Source: Pengzhenrongella sp031582905 (GTDB taxonomy: Bacteria; Actinomycetota; Actinomycetes; Actinomycetales; Cellulomonadaceae). Taken from it: 64,000 nt of DNA. The position numbers and the translations under genes are program-made. The stretch covers positions 1,488,001 to 1,552,000 of the forward strand of contig NZ_CP133990.1 in the NCBI RefSeq assembly GCF_031582905.1, in the 5' to 3' direction. The stretch's first letter is position 1; the number at the start of each line of letters is the position of its first letter. Of this stretch, positions 1-8,956 are shown one piece after another. The notes beneath the pieces were generated by a model. That model saw only the letters and a program-made list of their open reading frames with translations. It searched no databases and was not told where the DNA came from.

Positions 1-213
1 GCCGACGACGGTGAGCAGCGTGGTGTCCCCGCCCAGCGCGGCGAACGTCACGGCCGCGTTCGAGGCGGGCCCACCGGCGCTGACGTCGGCGCGGCTGCTG
101 ACGACCTTCTCGTCCGGGCCGGGCAGCCCCTCGACGCGCTGCACGACGTCGACCGTGGCCAGCCCGACGAACAGCCCCCGCGGCGGGCGGGCTGCGACGG
201 GGTCGGCCGTCAC
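1..213 (-). CDS. PfkB-family sugar kinase, N-terminal part (runs off window)
   Basis: The first 71 residues of a ribokinase/PfkB-type carbohydrate kinase are read on the minus strand from a GTG at 213. The stretch LFVGLATVDVV followed by SAGGPASNAAVTFAALG is the typical PfkB substrate-binding start with its Gly-Gly-Pro-x-x-N signature. The GTG overlaps the stop of the upstream ABC ATPase (GTGA), so the kinase is the last visible gene of the sugar-import operon and probably phosphorylates the imported sugar. The substrate cannot be told from this fragment. Confidence 0.8.
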   Translation of the reverse strand, partial: MTADPVAARPPRGLFVGLATVDVVQRVEGLPGPDEKVVSSRADVSAGGPASNAAVTFAALGGDTTLLTVVG

Positions 214-1108
214 CGCACCGCCTCGGAGCCCGTGCCGGACACGGAGTCCGTGCCGGACACGGAGTCCGGGCCGGACGCGGCGCCGGGCCGGGGCGTCCCG
301 CCGAGCGACGCCGGGTCGAGCGCCCCCGTCATCACGGCCACGACGTCATTCATCGAGTGCTCGCGCGGGTCCAGGACGGCGGCGCGGCGCCCGAGGCGGT
401 GGACGTGGATCCGGTCGGCGATGTCGAACACCTGCGGCATGTTGTGGGAGATGAGGACGACCGGCAGCCCGCGGTTGCTGATCCGCCGGATGAGGTCGAG
501 CACCATGCCGGACTCCCGGACGCCGAGGGCGGCGGTCGGCTCGTCCATGATGACCAGTCGGGTGCCGAAGGCTGCCGCCCGGGCGACGGCGACGCTCTGC
601 CGCTGGCCCCCGAGAGGCTCTCCACGGGCTGCCGCACGTCCGGGATCCGCACCCCGAGCGCGTCGAGCTGGTGCTTCGCCTCCGTGCGCATCGCGGCGGC
701 GTCGACCATCCGCAGGACGGAGCCGAGGACGCCCGAGCGACGGATCTCCCGCCCCAGGAACAGGTTCGAGGCGATGTCGAGGGCGGGTGCGACCGCGAGG
801 TCCTGGTAGACGGTCTCGATGCCGCGGGCGCGGGCCTCGATGGGGGAGCGGAAGCTGACCGGGTCCCCGTCGACGCGGATCTCGCCGCGGTCCGGCACGA
901 CGGCGCCCGACAGCGCCTTGATGAGCGTGGACTTGCCCGCCCCGTTGTCCCCGACGACGGCGAGGACCTCGCCGGGGAGCAGGTCGAAGTCGGCGTCGAC
1001 CATCGCCTGGACGTGCCCGTAGGACTTGGTCAGGCCGCGGGCCTGCAGGACGGGGACGGGTCCGGCGTCGGCCGCGCTTCCGGGGGACATCGGGCTCACG
1101 GTGCTCAT
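210..1108 (-). CDS. Sugar ABC transporter ATP-binding protein (single NBD, frame-disrupted)
   Basis: This is the ATPase of a CUT2-type sugar importer. It has one nucleotide-binding domain, as in FrcA, rather than the doubled RbsA form. Walker A is GDNGAGKST, the signature is LSGGQRQ and Walker B is LVIMDEP, followed by the switch His in LISHN. The ATG at 1108 overlaps the permease stop (ATGA). The frame breaks at the C run 607-611, inside the signature motif. Adding one base restores LSGGQRQSVAVARA and joins the two halves. The C-terminal tail carries a DSVSGT-type repeat of unknown meaning. An undercalled base is the simplest explanation. Confidence 0.88.
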
Positions 1109-2145
1109 CGGGCCGCCCTCCGGCGTGAGGCCTGGTCCAGGGACACCGCGACGATCACGAGGATGCCGGTGGCGAGGTCCTGGTAGAGGTTGTCGATGCC
1201 GGCCTGGGTGAGCCCCGAGCGCAGCACCCCGACGATGAGGGCGCCGATGAGCGTGCCCACGACGCTGCCCCGGCCGCCGAAGAGGCTCGTGCCGCCGATG
1301 ACGACGGCGGTGATGCTGTCCAGGTTCGCCGTCTGGTACGCGTTCGGGTCGGCGTTGGGGATGCGCCCCAGGGCCTGCCAGGCGGCGAGCCCGTACAGCG
1401 CCCCGGCGACGACGTAGACGGACAGGATGGTGCGGTTCGTCTTGATGCCGGTCAGCCGGGCCGCCTCCGGCGCGTTGCCGACGGCGTAGACGTGCCGGCC
1501 CCAGGACGTCCGGGTCAGGGCGAACCACAGGGCCGCGAAGACCGCGAGGAGCAGGAACGTCCCCCACGTCACCCGGACGTCGCCAATCGTCGTCCCCTCA
1601 CCCCAGAACCGCAGCAGCCGGTCGCTGACCGGGTAGCTGCGCGACTCGGCGTACAGGCGGGCGAGGGCGAAGACGACCGTGAGCATGCCCAGGGTGACGA
1701 TGAACGGCGGCAGCCCCATCCGGGTCACCAGCAGGCCGCTCACCGTGCCGAGGGCGACGGTGACGACGATCCCGAGGAGCAGGGCGGTCAGCGGGCTGCC
1801 ACCACCGACGACGTGCTTGGCCATGACGAGCGTGCCGAGCACGGCGATCGCGCCGTTCGCGAGGTCGATGCCGGCGGTCAGGATGATGAGGGTCTGACCG
1901 AGCGCCAGCGTCCCGATGACGATGGACTGCTGCAGCACGAGCGAGGCGTTCCCCGCCGTCGCGAACGTGTCCGTGGTGACGGTGAAGATCACGACCGCGA
2001 GGACGAGTGCGCCCAGCGGGCCGAGCACCGGGGTCCTCAGCGCGCGGCCGAGAGCCTCGCGCCGGGCGACGCCGCGCGGGACGTCGGCATCGGTCTGAGG
2101 GTTCGCCGGCGGGGGTGGGTCGGCGGCGGTGGTGCTCGTGGACAT
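1105..2145 (-). CDS. Sugar ABC transporter permease (RbsC/FrcC family)
   Basis: This is a 346-residue inner-membrane permease of the branched-chain/ribose transporter superfamily with about eight to ten hydrophobic segments. ILTAGIDLANGAIAVLG near residue 95 and the loop VVIGGTSLFGGRGSVVGT near residue 285 are hallmark RbsC-type motifs, the latter contacting the ATPase. It is complete, starts with ATG and is followed by the ATPase with a 4-bp overlap. About 100 bp upstream lies the binding protein, so the order is binding protein, permease, ATPase, kinase. Confidence 0.92.
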   Translation of the reverse strand: MSTSTTAADPPPPANPQTDADVPRGVARREALGRALRTPVLGPLGALVLAVVIFTVTTDTFATAGNASLVLQQSIVIGTLALGQTLIILTAGIDLANGAIAVLGTLVMAKHVVGGGSPLTALLLGIVVTVALGTVSGLLVTRMGLPPFIVTLGMLTVVFALARLYAESRSYPVSDRLLRFWGEGTTIGDVRVTWGTFLLLAVFAALWFALTRTSWGRHVYAVGNAPEAARLTGIKTNRTILSVYVVAGALYGLAAWQALGRIPNADPNAYQTANLDSITAVVIGGTSLFGGRGSVVGTLIGALIVGVLRSGLTQAGIDNLYQDLATGILVIVAVSLDQASRRRAAR

Positions 2146-2246
2146 CGGTTCCTCCGGGTCGGGGCGGCGGACTGGGGTGCCGGCGAGCCGACGCCTCGGT
2201 GGCCGACCCGGGGTCGGCCACCGAGGGAGCAGGCTCGTTGGGTGAC

Positions 2247-3317
2247 TCAGCCCCAGCAGTTCTCCAGGCCCCAGGCCGTGTCCTGGGACTCGATGCCGTC
2301 GACGGGCTCGTCGGTGATGACGATGCTGCCGGTGTCCACGAACCCGGACGGCGCCTCACCGCCCTCGGCGGCCTGGATGATCGCGTCCATCCCCTGCCGG
2401 ACCATCTCCGCGGGGAACTGCATGACGGTGGCGGCGTAGCGGCCGTCGGCGACGTCCTGGACCCCCTGGCAGCCGCCGTCGATGGACCCGATCGTCACCC
2501 CGTCGGTCAGTCCGGCAGCCTCGATGGCGGCGTAGGCGCCACGCGCCGCGGGCTCGTTGATCGTGTAGACGGCGTTGACGTCGGGGTTGCGCTGGAGGAG
2601 GTTCTCCATCGCGGTCTGGGCGGTGTTCTGGTCGCCCTGGGTGTTCTCCATGCCGACGATCGCGGGGTCGCCCTCCTCGATCCCGAAGCCGTCGAGGAAC
2701 CCGTCGTGGCGGAAGGTGTCGACCGTCCCGCCGGCCGTGCCGTCGAGCATGATGAGCCGCGGCTCGGTGTCGCCCAGGACGGCGCGGACGTACGCACCCT
2801 GCAGGCGCCCCGCCTCGAGGTTGTCGGTGGCGAACGTCGCGTCGACGGCGTCCTCCGGGTCGGTCGCCGTGTCGAGCGCGATCACGACGATGCCCTGAGC
2901 ACGTGCCTGCTCGATCGCGCCGAGCACGCCGGTGGAGTTGTTGGGCGTGACCATGATCCCGTCCACGCCCTGCGCGATGAGGTTCTCCATCGCCTGGACC
3001 TGACCCTCGTTGTCGCCGTCGAACTCCCCGGCCAGCGCGGTCAGCTCGACGCCCTGCTCCTCGGCGTACTCGCTCGCGACCTCGCGCATGGTCACGAAGA
3101 AGGGGTTGGTCTCGGTCTTGGTGATCAGGCCGATGCTGACGTCCTCGGCCGTCGACGTCCCCCCGGTGTCGCCGGTCGCGTCGCCGGCGGGCTCCTCGTC
3201 GCCCCCGCCGCTGCAGGCGCTGACGCCCAGGGTGAGGGCCGCGAGCGCTGCGGCCGCTGCCGTCCGGCGGCGGACGGTGCGGCGGGTCGGGTTGCTGCTG
3301 CGCCAGTTCGAGCTCAT
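2247..3317 (-). CDS. Sugar ABC transporter substrate-binding lipoprotein
   Basis: This 356-residue periplasmic-binding-protein-1 family protein resembles FrcB/RbsB. The signal segment ends in a lipobox, LGVSAC, with the lipidated Cys near residue 35, followed by a Gly/Asp-rich linker. The mature part starts SIGLITKTETNPFF, the usual sugar-binding N-lobe, and contains AIEQARAQGIVVIALDT and DGGCQGVQDVADGRYAATVMQ. It delivers the sugar to the permease downstream. An AAAGGGG Shine-Dalgarno-like stretch precedes the ATG. The divergent LacI gene and the operators between them suggest sugar-responsive repression. Fructose or a similar monosaccharide is plausible but not proven. Confidence 0.92.
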   Translation of the reverse strand: MSSNWRSSNPTRRTVRRRTAAAAALAALTLGVSACSGGGDEEPAGDATGDTGGTSTAEDVSIGLITKTETNPFFVTMREVASEYAEEQGVELTALAGEFDGDNEGQVQAMENLIAQGVDGIMVTPNNSTGVLGAIEQARAQGIVVIALDTATDPEDAVDATFATDNLEAGRLQGAYVRAVLGDTEPRLIMLDGTAGGTVDTFRHDGFLDGFGIEEGDPAIVGMENTQGDQNTAQTAMENLLQRNPDVNAVYTINEPAARGAYAAIEAAGLTDGVTIGSIDGGCQGVQDVADGRYAATVMQFPAEMVRQGMDAIIQAAEGGEAPSGFVDTGSIVITDEPVDGIESQDTAWGLENCWG

Positions 3318-3398
3318 GGGTACGCCCCTTTGCGTCCACTGTGTGCTGCGTCACACCGGTTGGTGGTGCACCCGAGTCAAGCAGCGTAGATTCACCGC

Positions 3399-3428
3399 GC
3401 GCAAGCGTTTGCGCATGCGTTTGCGCAA
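3399..3428. promoter_or_regulatory. LacI-type operators between binding protein and repressor
   Basis: The palindrome GCGCAAGCGTTTGCGC (3399-3414) has arms GCGCAA/TTGCGC. A second overlapping copy with one arm mismatch follows (3411-3426), and TTGCGCAA closes the block. This is the shape of LacI/GalR operators. Its place in the divergent gap suggests control of both the importer operon and the repressor gene. Confidence 0.75.
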
Positions 3429-3503
3429 TCGTTGTCCTGGGTCGCGCGGACGCCGCGTGCGCCTCGGGGTGTGCGCGCCGGCACACCGAGCGGAAGGCCG
3501 GGC

Positions 3504-4505
3504 ATGGTCACGATCACCGACGTCGCGCGCACCGCGGGCGTCTCCGCGTCGACCGTCTCCCACGTGCTCAACAACACCCGGGTCGTCGCGGACGACACCC
3601 GGCGGCGCGTCCTGGAGGCGGTCGACGCGCTGGACTACGTGCCCAACCACCAGGCCCGTGCGCTGGTGCGGTCGCGCACCCAGCAGATCGGGGTGGCGAT
3701 CTCGGCGTTGACGAACCTCTACTTCGGCGAGGTCGTGCACGCCATGGAGGACGCGGCGAGCGAGGCGGGCTTCACGCTCCTGCTCGCCGACACGCACGAG
3801 GACCCGGAGACCGAGCGCCGGGTGATCGCCGCGCTGCGCGGTCGTCAGCTCGACGGGCTGCTCCTGGCGCCGTCGGCCGGTGCGTCCCCGGCGCTGGACC
3901 GGCTGGCCCGCAGCGGGCTGCCGACGGTCCTGGTGGACCGCTCCCCGGATCCGCGGTTCGACGCGGTCTGCACCGAGAACGCCGCGCCGATGGCCGAGCT
4001 CGTCCAGCACCTCGCGGACCGTGGTCACCGGCGGATCGCGATGGTCTGCGGCATGCACGGCCTGACGACGACCGCCGAGCGCCTGGACGGCTACCGGCTG
4101 GGCCTGGAGCGTGCCGGCCTCGCCGTGCAGCCCGAGCTCGTGGTCGCGGGAGGCTCGGACGCCGCGACCACCTACGCGGCGGTGGGCTCGCTGCTGGGCC
4201 TCCCGGACCCGCCGACCGCCGTGGTGGCGGCGCAGAACACGATGGTCATCGCCACGATGCGGCTGCTGCGGGACCGCGGGGCACGGGTGCCCGACGACGT
4301 CGCCCTCGTCGGCTTCGACGACTTCGAGTGGGCGGACGTGTTCTCGCCCCGGCTGACGACCGTCGCGCAGGACGCGGCCGGGATCGGTCGGCTGGCCGTC
4401 GAGCTGCTGCTGCGGCGCATCGCGGGCACCGCGGGCGAGCCGAGGTCGTTCCGGGTCCCGGCGCGGGTCATGCACCGCGACTCCTGCGGGTGCCGACCGG
4501 CCTGA
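3504..4505 (+). CDS. LacI-family transcriptional repressor
   Basis: A 334-residue regulator starts at the ATG at 3504, preceded by GGAAGG. I prefer this to an upstream start because the helix-turn-helix begins right there: VTITDVARTAGVSASTVSHVLN with the hinge-helix region YVPNHQARALV. The remainder is a periplasmic-binding-protein-like sensor domain (IGVAISALTNLYFGEVVHAM, LVGFDDFEWADVFSP). It probably represses the divergent sugar importer and is released by the sugar. It ends in a Cys-containing CGCRPA tail. Confidence 0.92.
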   Translation: MVTITDVARTAGVSASTVSHVLNNTRVVADDTRRRVLEAVDALDYVPNHQARALVRSRTQQIGVAISALTNLYFGEVVHAMEDAASEAGFTLLLADTHEDPETERRVIAALRGRQLDGLLLAPSAGASPALDRLARSGLPTVLVDRSPDPRFDAVCTENAAPMAELVQHLADRGHRRIAMVCGMHGLTTTAERLDGYRLGLERAGLAVQPELVVAGGSDAATTYAAVGSLLGLPDPPTAVVAAQNTMVIATMRLLRDRGARVPDDVALVGFDDFEWADVFSPRLTTVAQDAAGIGRLAVELLLRRIAGTAGEPRSFRVPARVMHRDSCGCRPA

Positions 4506-4671
4506 GCCCGCGGCGGTGCGACGGCCGGTCTCGCGGCCGGCGAATCGGCGGTCGGACGGCCGTCATCGCGGCCGGCGAACCGGCGCAGGGCGCCGACGCG
4601 CTGAGCCACGCGCGCCGATGCGGCATGCTCGCTGCACCGGACGACCGAGCATCGCCGACGAGGAGGACTCC

Positions 4672-5662
4672 ATGACCGGAACGACGTCGCCCACCTACCA
4701 GCTCCCCGAGCGCAACCTCGGCCTGGACCTCATGCGCGTGACCGAGGCCGCCGCCATGGCGGCGGGGCGCTGGGTGGGCCGGGGAGAAGGAGCAGGGCGA
4801 CGGCGCCGCCGTCGACCAGATGCGGCTGCTGCTGGGCACCGTCCCGTTCCGCGGGGTCGTCGTCATCGGCGAGGGTGAGAAGGACGAGGCACCCATGCTG
4901 CACAACGGCGAGGAGGTGGGCAGCGGCGTCGGCGCGGAGTACGACGTCGCGGTCGACCCGGTCGACGGGACCACGCTCCTGGCCAAGGGCATGCCCAACG
5001 CGCTGGCGATGATCGCCATCGCCGAGCGGGGGTCGATGTTCGACCCCAAGGACGTGTTCTACATGGACAAGATCGTCGTGGGCGCCGAGGCGGCCGACGT
5101 CATCGACATCACCGCGCCGGTCGAGACGAATCTCCGGGCGGTGGCGACCGCGCTGCGCAAGGACCCCGAGGACGTGACCGCGTGCATCCTCGACCGGCCG
5201 CGGCACGCCGAGCTGGTGGAGCGGGTGCGGTCGACCGGTGCCCGGATCAAGTTCATCAGCGACGGCGACGTCGCCGGCGGCATCATGGCCGCGACCGCGG
5301 ACACCGGGGTGGACATCGCCCTGGGCGTCGGCGGCACCCCCGAGGGCGTGCTCACCGCCTGCGCACTGCGGGCGCTCGGCGGCGCGATCCAGGCGAAGCT
5401 GTGGTTCGCCGACGACGTCCAGCGGCAGCGCGCGCTCGACGCCGGCCACGACCTCGACCGCATCCTCACCACGACCGACCTCGTGCGCTCCGACAACGCC
5501 TTCTTCGTGTGCACCGGCATCACCGACGGCGAGCTCCTCCACGGCGTCCGGTACACCCCCGACGGGGCGACCACCGAGTCGCTCGTCATGCGGGCCAGGA
5601 GCGGCACCATCCGCTCGGTCCACAGCCGGCACGCCCTGTCCAAGCTCCGCAGCCGCGGCTGA
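4672..5662 (+). CDS. glpX: Class II fructose-1,6-bisphosphatase GlpX (frame-disrupted)
   Basis: This is a gluconeogenic phosphatase that turns fructose-1,6-bisphosphate into fructose-6-phosphate. It starts at ATG 4672 after AGGAGGAC. Family motifs are NLGLDLMRVTEAAAMAAGRW, the metal/substrate segment VIGEGEKDEAPML, DVAVDPVDGTTLLAKG and a C-terminal TTESLVMRARSGTIRSVHS. The frame breaks at the G run 4781-4784. Restoring two G gives GRWVGRGEKEQGDGAAV, which aligns without gaps to the GlpX consensus, so this is probably a run called two bases short. The rest of the protein is full length (about 330 residues). It stands alone between the LacI gene and a convergent hydrolase. Confidence 0.9.
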
Positions 5663-5678
5663 CCGAGCGGCGCGGGGC

Positions 5679-6453
5679 TCAGGTCCCCGGGATGACCGCG
5701 TCGTCGGCCAGCCACCCGAGCGACCGCAGCCACGCCTCGCACAGCGAGGTCCACTGCGCGACGCGGGGCACCTCGGTGCCCAAGCCGACACCGTGGCGCC
5801 CGCTCGGGAAGACGTGCAGCTCGAACGGGACCGCCTGCGCCGCGAGGGCGGCGCAGTACCGCAGGGAGTGACCGACCGGCACCGCGGCGTCGTCGGCGGT
5901 GTGCCACACGAACGCCGGGGGAGTGCGCGGGGTGACGTGACGGTCGACGGAGTGCTCGGCCCGTCCCCGGGCGTCGGCGTCCGGCCCGAGGAGCGCCTCG
6001 ACCGAGCCCTCGTGGGGTTCGTCGAGGAACGAGATCACCGGGTACGCCAGGACCGACAGGTCCGGGGTCGGGCTGCTGCGCGAGGGAGGCGGCGAGGTGG
6101 CCCCCGGCGCTGAACCCGAGGACCCCGACGCGGCCGGGGTCCACGTCGAGCCCGTCCGTGCCGGCGCGGATCCGGTCCAGCGCGCGGCGGGCGGCCCTCA
6201 GCGGCGCGGGGTGGCGCGAGGGTGCGACGGGATACCGCAGCACGACGGCGTGGATCCCGAGGCCGGCCAGCCAGTGGCCGACCGGCTCGGACTCGTGGTC
6301 GGCGTGGTGGTGGTAGCCCCCGCCGGGCAGGACCAGCACCGCCGGTCGCGCCCCGGGGTGCCGGGAGGGGATGACGCTCAGGCCCAGGCGGTCGGGCGGA
6401 TCGGTGGTCGCGTGGGGGGCAGTGTGGGGGTCACGCCGGTGACGGTGGCACAT
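5679..6453 (-). CDS. Alpha/beta hydrolase, esterase-like (frame-disrupted)
   Basis: This is a minus-strand alpha/beta hydrolase of the BD-FAE/acetylxylan-esterase-like group. The N-terminal half gives VLVLPGGGYHHHADHESEPV (oxyanion-hole HGGG-like region) and the nucleophile elbow GFSAGGHLAASL. The C-terminal half gives the acid and His segments FVWHTADDAAVPVGHS and FPSGRHGVGLG. The two halves lie in different frames with the join near 6076-6084 in a GCGC-rich spot. A two-base shortage restores the reading. The start at ATG 6453 is my choice, and a GTG nearby is possible. Substrate unknown. Confidence 0.75.
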
Positions 6454-6542
6454 CCCACGCACCGGTGCCGCGCGGCACGAGGGCGGCGGTGCACCCGGCT
6501 GCGGACGGCCCGCGTGCGCCCGGCCGGGGCACGCACGACCGG

Positions 6543-7124
6543 TCACGCCACGGGGAGGTACACGGACGTCCTCTCGCCGTCGTCGCGGACGAGGGCCGCG
6601 CGCGGGAGGGTCACGAACGCCTGCGCCTGGAGCGCGTCCCCGGCCGAGCCCGCGACGTTGAGCGCGAGCACCACGTACACCGTGAGGAAGAAGTCGGGCG
6701 GGAGGGCGCGGAGCAGCCCCAGCAGGACCGGTGTGAGCACGACGAGGGGAGCGAGGGCGACGACGACAGCCTGGCCCCGGGTCAGGAACGCCTCGCTCCC
6801 GGTGGTGAGGTAGGGGAGCCGGACCGCGACCGTGGGGCGATCTCCCGTCAGCCACCGCAGCAGGACGGCATGGGTGAGCTCGTGCACCACCATGGTCGCC
6901 ACGCAGGCGGCCACCGTGATCGCGACGCCGGTGCCGGTGCTCCAGCTGCTCACCACGGGCAGGTCCAGGACGAGCGCCGCCACGACCATGGCGGCAACGG
7001 TCGATCCGAACAACAGGGCGATGGCCGTGGCCGCCCGCTGGTTCGCCCTGAGGTCGGTCGTGGAGTCGAGCCGGTAGCCGTCGGGAACGCGAGTCCCGCG
7101 CGGCCTGACGCTGTGGTGAGCCAT
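6543..7124 (-). CDS. DUF3267-type membrane zinc metalloprotease-like protein
   Basis: This 193-residue membrane protein has four hydrophobic segments and the zincin motif HELTH near residue 91 (MVVHELTHAVLL), the pattern of the putative M50-like DUF3267 family. It may be an intramembrane peptidase, but the substrate is unknown. In the sequence as given it is in frame with the preceding flavodoxin with no stop between them. Correcting one base in the flavodoxin gives a stop 35 bp before this ATG. It belongs to the stress block that carries the DevR-like boxes. Confidence 0.75.
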   Translation of the reverse strand: MAHHSVRPRGTRVPDGYRLDSTTDLRANQRAATAIALLFGSTVAAMVVAALVLDLPVVSSWSTGTGVAITVAACVATMVVHELTHAVLLRWLTGDRPTVAVRLPYLTTGSEAFLTRGQAVVVALAPLVVLTPVLLGLLRALPPDFFLTVYVVLALNVAGSAGDALQAQAFVTLPRAALVRDDGERTSVYLPVA

Positions 7125-7158
7125 GGTTCGCCCGATCGGCCGTCCCCGCCCTCGCTGG

Positions 7159-7690
7159 TCAGACCGGCATGCCACGGGTCCGGGGGACCGCTGGGTGACG
7201 GCACGGGCCAGCTGAGCACCCCACGCGCGGGCCCGGGCCACCTCCTCCGGCAGCAACGGTCCGCGGGTGCCGTCCACCCAGAACGACTCCGGCGGCGCGA
7301 CGAGGTTGAACCCCAGGCGGCGCATCCGGCGGTGGACCGCCCTGGCCGCCGACCCGGGGACCCGGGGCTCGAGACGCGCGTGTCGAAGGCAGCGGCGGCG
7401 AGCCCGGCGGCCGTGGGCTCGAGTCGCTCGAGCCACTCCCGTACGCCGTCGCCGGTGGACACGATCTCGTGCGGGGCCTGCCGCGCGGCGTCGTCGCGCG
7501 TGGTCGGCCGGCTCAACCCGAACGCGTGGGTCGGGGCGCCCACCACGAGCAGCTCGGTGTCGGCACGAGAGGTGGCGGTGCCGACCTCGACCAGGTCGAC
7601 GTCCATGAACGGAACCATCCCGTCGCCGACGGCGCGCGCGACGTCGCGCGTGCTGCCGAACATCGACTCGTAGACCACCAGTGCCTGCAT
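7159..7690 (-). CDS. Flavodoxin-family protein (frame-disrupted)
   Basis: The start MQALVVYESMFGSTRDVARAV is the FMN phosphate-binding loop of flavodoxins, and LLVVGAPTHAFGLSRP is the second FMN loop. The ATG at 7690 has GAGAGGTGG at a proper distance, better than the GTG at 7699. Two short runs look undercalled. At 7364-7367 one extra base joins the halves (RVPGSAARAVHRRMRRLGF, then FWVDGTRGPLLPEEVARAR). At 7182-7186 one extra base produces a stop at 7159-7161. The repaired protein is about 178 residues, normal for stand-alone flavodoxin-like proteins. Two DevR-like boxes lie upstream. Confidence 0.78.
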
Positions 7691-7763
7691 GGCGTCCACC
7701 CCACCTCTCGTCCGTGCGTCTATCCGTCACCTCCAGGTTGACGAGCGGCCATGCCGACGGCCA

Positions 7764-7816
7764 GGGACCAAGTGCCCTGCCGAATCGGCCCGCATCGTCC
7801 GGGGGCCGAAGGTCCC
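7764..7816. promoter_or_regulatory. Two DevR/DosR-like boxes upstream of flavodoxin
   Basis: GGGACCAAGTGCCC (7764-7777) and GGGCCGAAGGTCCC (7803-7816) are near-palindromes with centres 39 bp apart, roughly four helical turns. They lie 74-126 bp upstream of the flavodoxin start and match the recurring box of this block. Confidence 0.6.
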
Positions 7817-8017
7817 TGGCCCTCCGGAGGGGGCTCCGGACCACGGTGGTGGGAGGTCACGACGGCGCGGCTGCCGCCGACGTGGACCACAGCACCCACC
7901 CCAGTGCAGCCCCCGTGGGAGGGCGTCGTGACCAGGTACATCGACGACGCTCCGGGAGCGACACCCGCTGAGCGCGGTCCCGTGGCCGACGGAGCCCGAG
8001 GTGGTCACCACGCCGCG

Positions 8018-8956
8018 TCAGTCCCGGACGCTCGACGTGGGATCGGGCGACGCGACGTGCGTCGGCAGGGGTGGCGGGACGACGACCACCGGGCACGCGG
8101 CGTGACGCAGGACCGCCTGGCTGACCGAGCCCAGCAGCATCCCGGTGAAGCCCCCACGGCCGCGCGAGCCGACCACGAGCAGACCGGCGTGCTGGCTGGC
8201 GTCGATGAGGGCTTGCCGCGGGTCACCCACGACCACGACGGGCTCGACCGGGACGTCCGGGTGCGACGCGCGCCGGTGCGACACCCACGCCGCCACGCGA
8301 CGTCCGACCGCAGCCGTGTCGTCCGCGGTCCCGGTGTCTGCGCCACCGACCTCGGGGTCCGCGGCCGCCGTCGAAGCGCGGCGCGCGTACAGCACGTGCA
8401 ACGGCACCTCACGGGCGGCCGCGGCGGCGAGCGCGTGGTCGACGGCCGGGAGGTTCGCCGGTGAGCCGTCGACGCCGACGACGACGGGGCCCTGCGCCTG
8501 CGCGTCGCCGCGGACGACCAGCACCGGGCACCGGCCGTGCGCGGCCAGCCCGACCGCGACCGAGCCGACCACCAGACCCGACACGGGGCCGAGCCCTCGA
8601 TCGGCGATGACCACCAGGCCGGCGTGGGAGGACCGGTTGACCAGGACGTCGAGGGTGCGCCCCGGGATGACGTGCCCGGTGACGAGCACGTCCGGGGCGA
8701 CCTGGTGGGCCCGGTCGACGGCGTGCTGCACGACGCCGTCGGCCGCGTTCCGCAGGCCCGCGTCGGGGGGCGCGCCCGGCGGCGGCTCCAGGTCGACGCG
8801 GTACAGCGGCCACACGAACGCGTGCACGACCTCGAGGGCGCAGTTCCGGCGGCGCGCCTCGTCGGCTGCCACCTCCACGGCCACGAGGCTCGGCTCCGAG
8901 TCGTCCACCCCGACGACGACCGGTCGGTCGCGGCGCGTCTCATGCTCGGTCGACAT
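8018..8956 (-). CDS. Universal stress protein, tandem UspA domains
   Basis: This 312-residue protein has two UspA domains. The first begins PVVVGVDDSEPSLVAVEVA and the second PVVVGVDGSPANLPAVDHA. The second ends with the ATP-binding pattern GSRGRGGFTGMLLGSVS (G-2x-G-9x-G-S), whereas the first has a weaker IADRGLGPVSGLVVGSVA. Tandem Usp proteins of this type are core members of the DosR dormancy regulon in mycobacteria. Its start overlaps the end of the DUF4389 gene by 17 bp, so the two are likely cotranscribed from the box-bearing promoter near 10.5 kb. Confidence 0.93.
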   Translation of the reverse strand: MSTEHETRRDRPVVVGVDDSEPSLVAVEVAADEARRRNCALEVVHAFVWPLYRVDLEPPPGAPPDAGLRNAADGVVQHAVDRAHQVAPDVLVTGHVIPGRTLDVLVNRSSHAGLVVIADRGLGPVSGLVVGSVAVGLAAHGRCPVLVVRGDAQAQGPVVVGVDGSPANLPAVDHALAAAAAREVPLHVLYARRASTAAADPEVGGADTGTADDTAAVGRRVAAWVSHRRASHPDVPVEPVVVVGDPRQALIDASQHAGLLVVGSRGRGGFTGMLLGSVSQAVLRHAACPVVVVPPPLPTHVASPDPTSSVRD

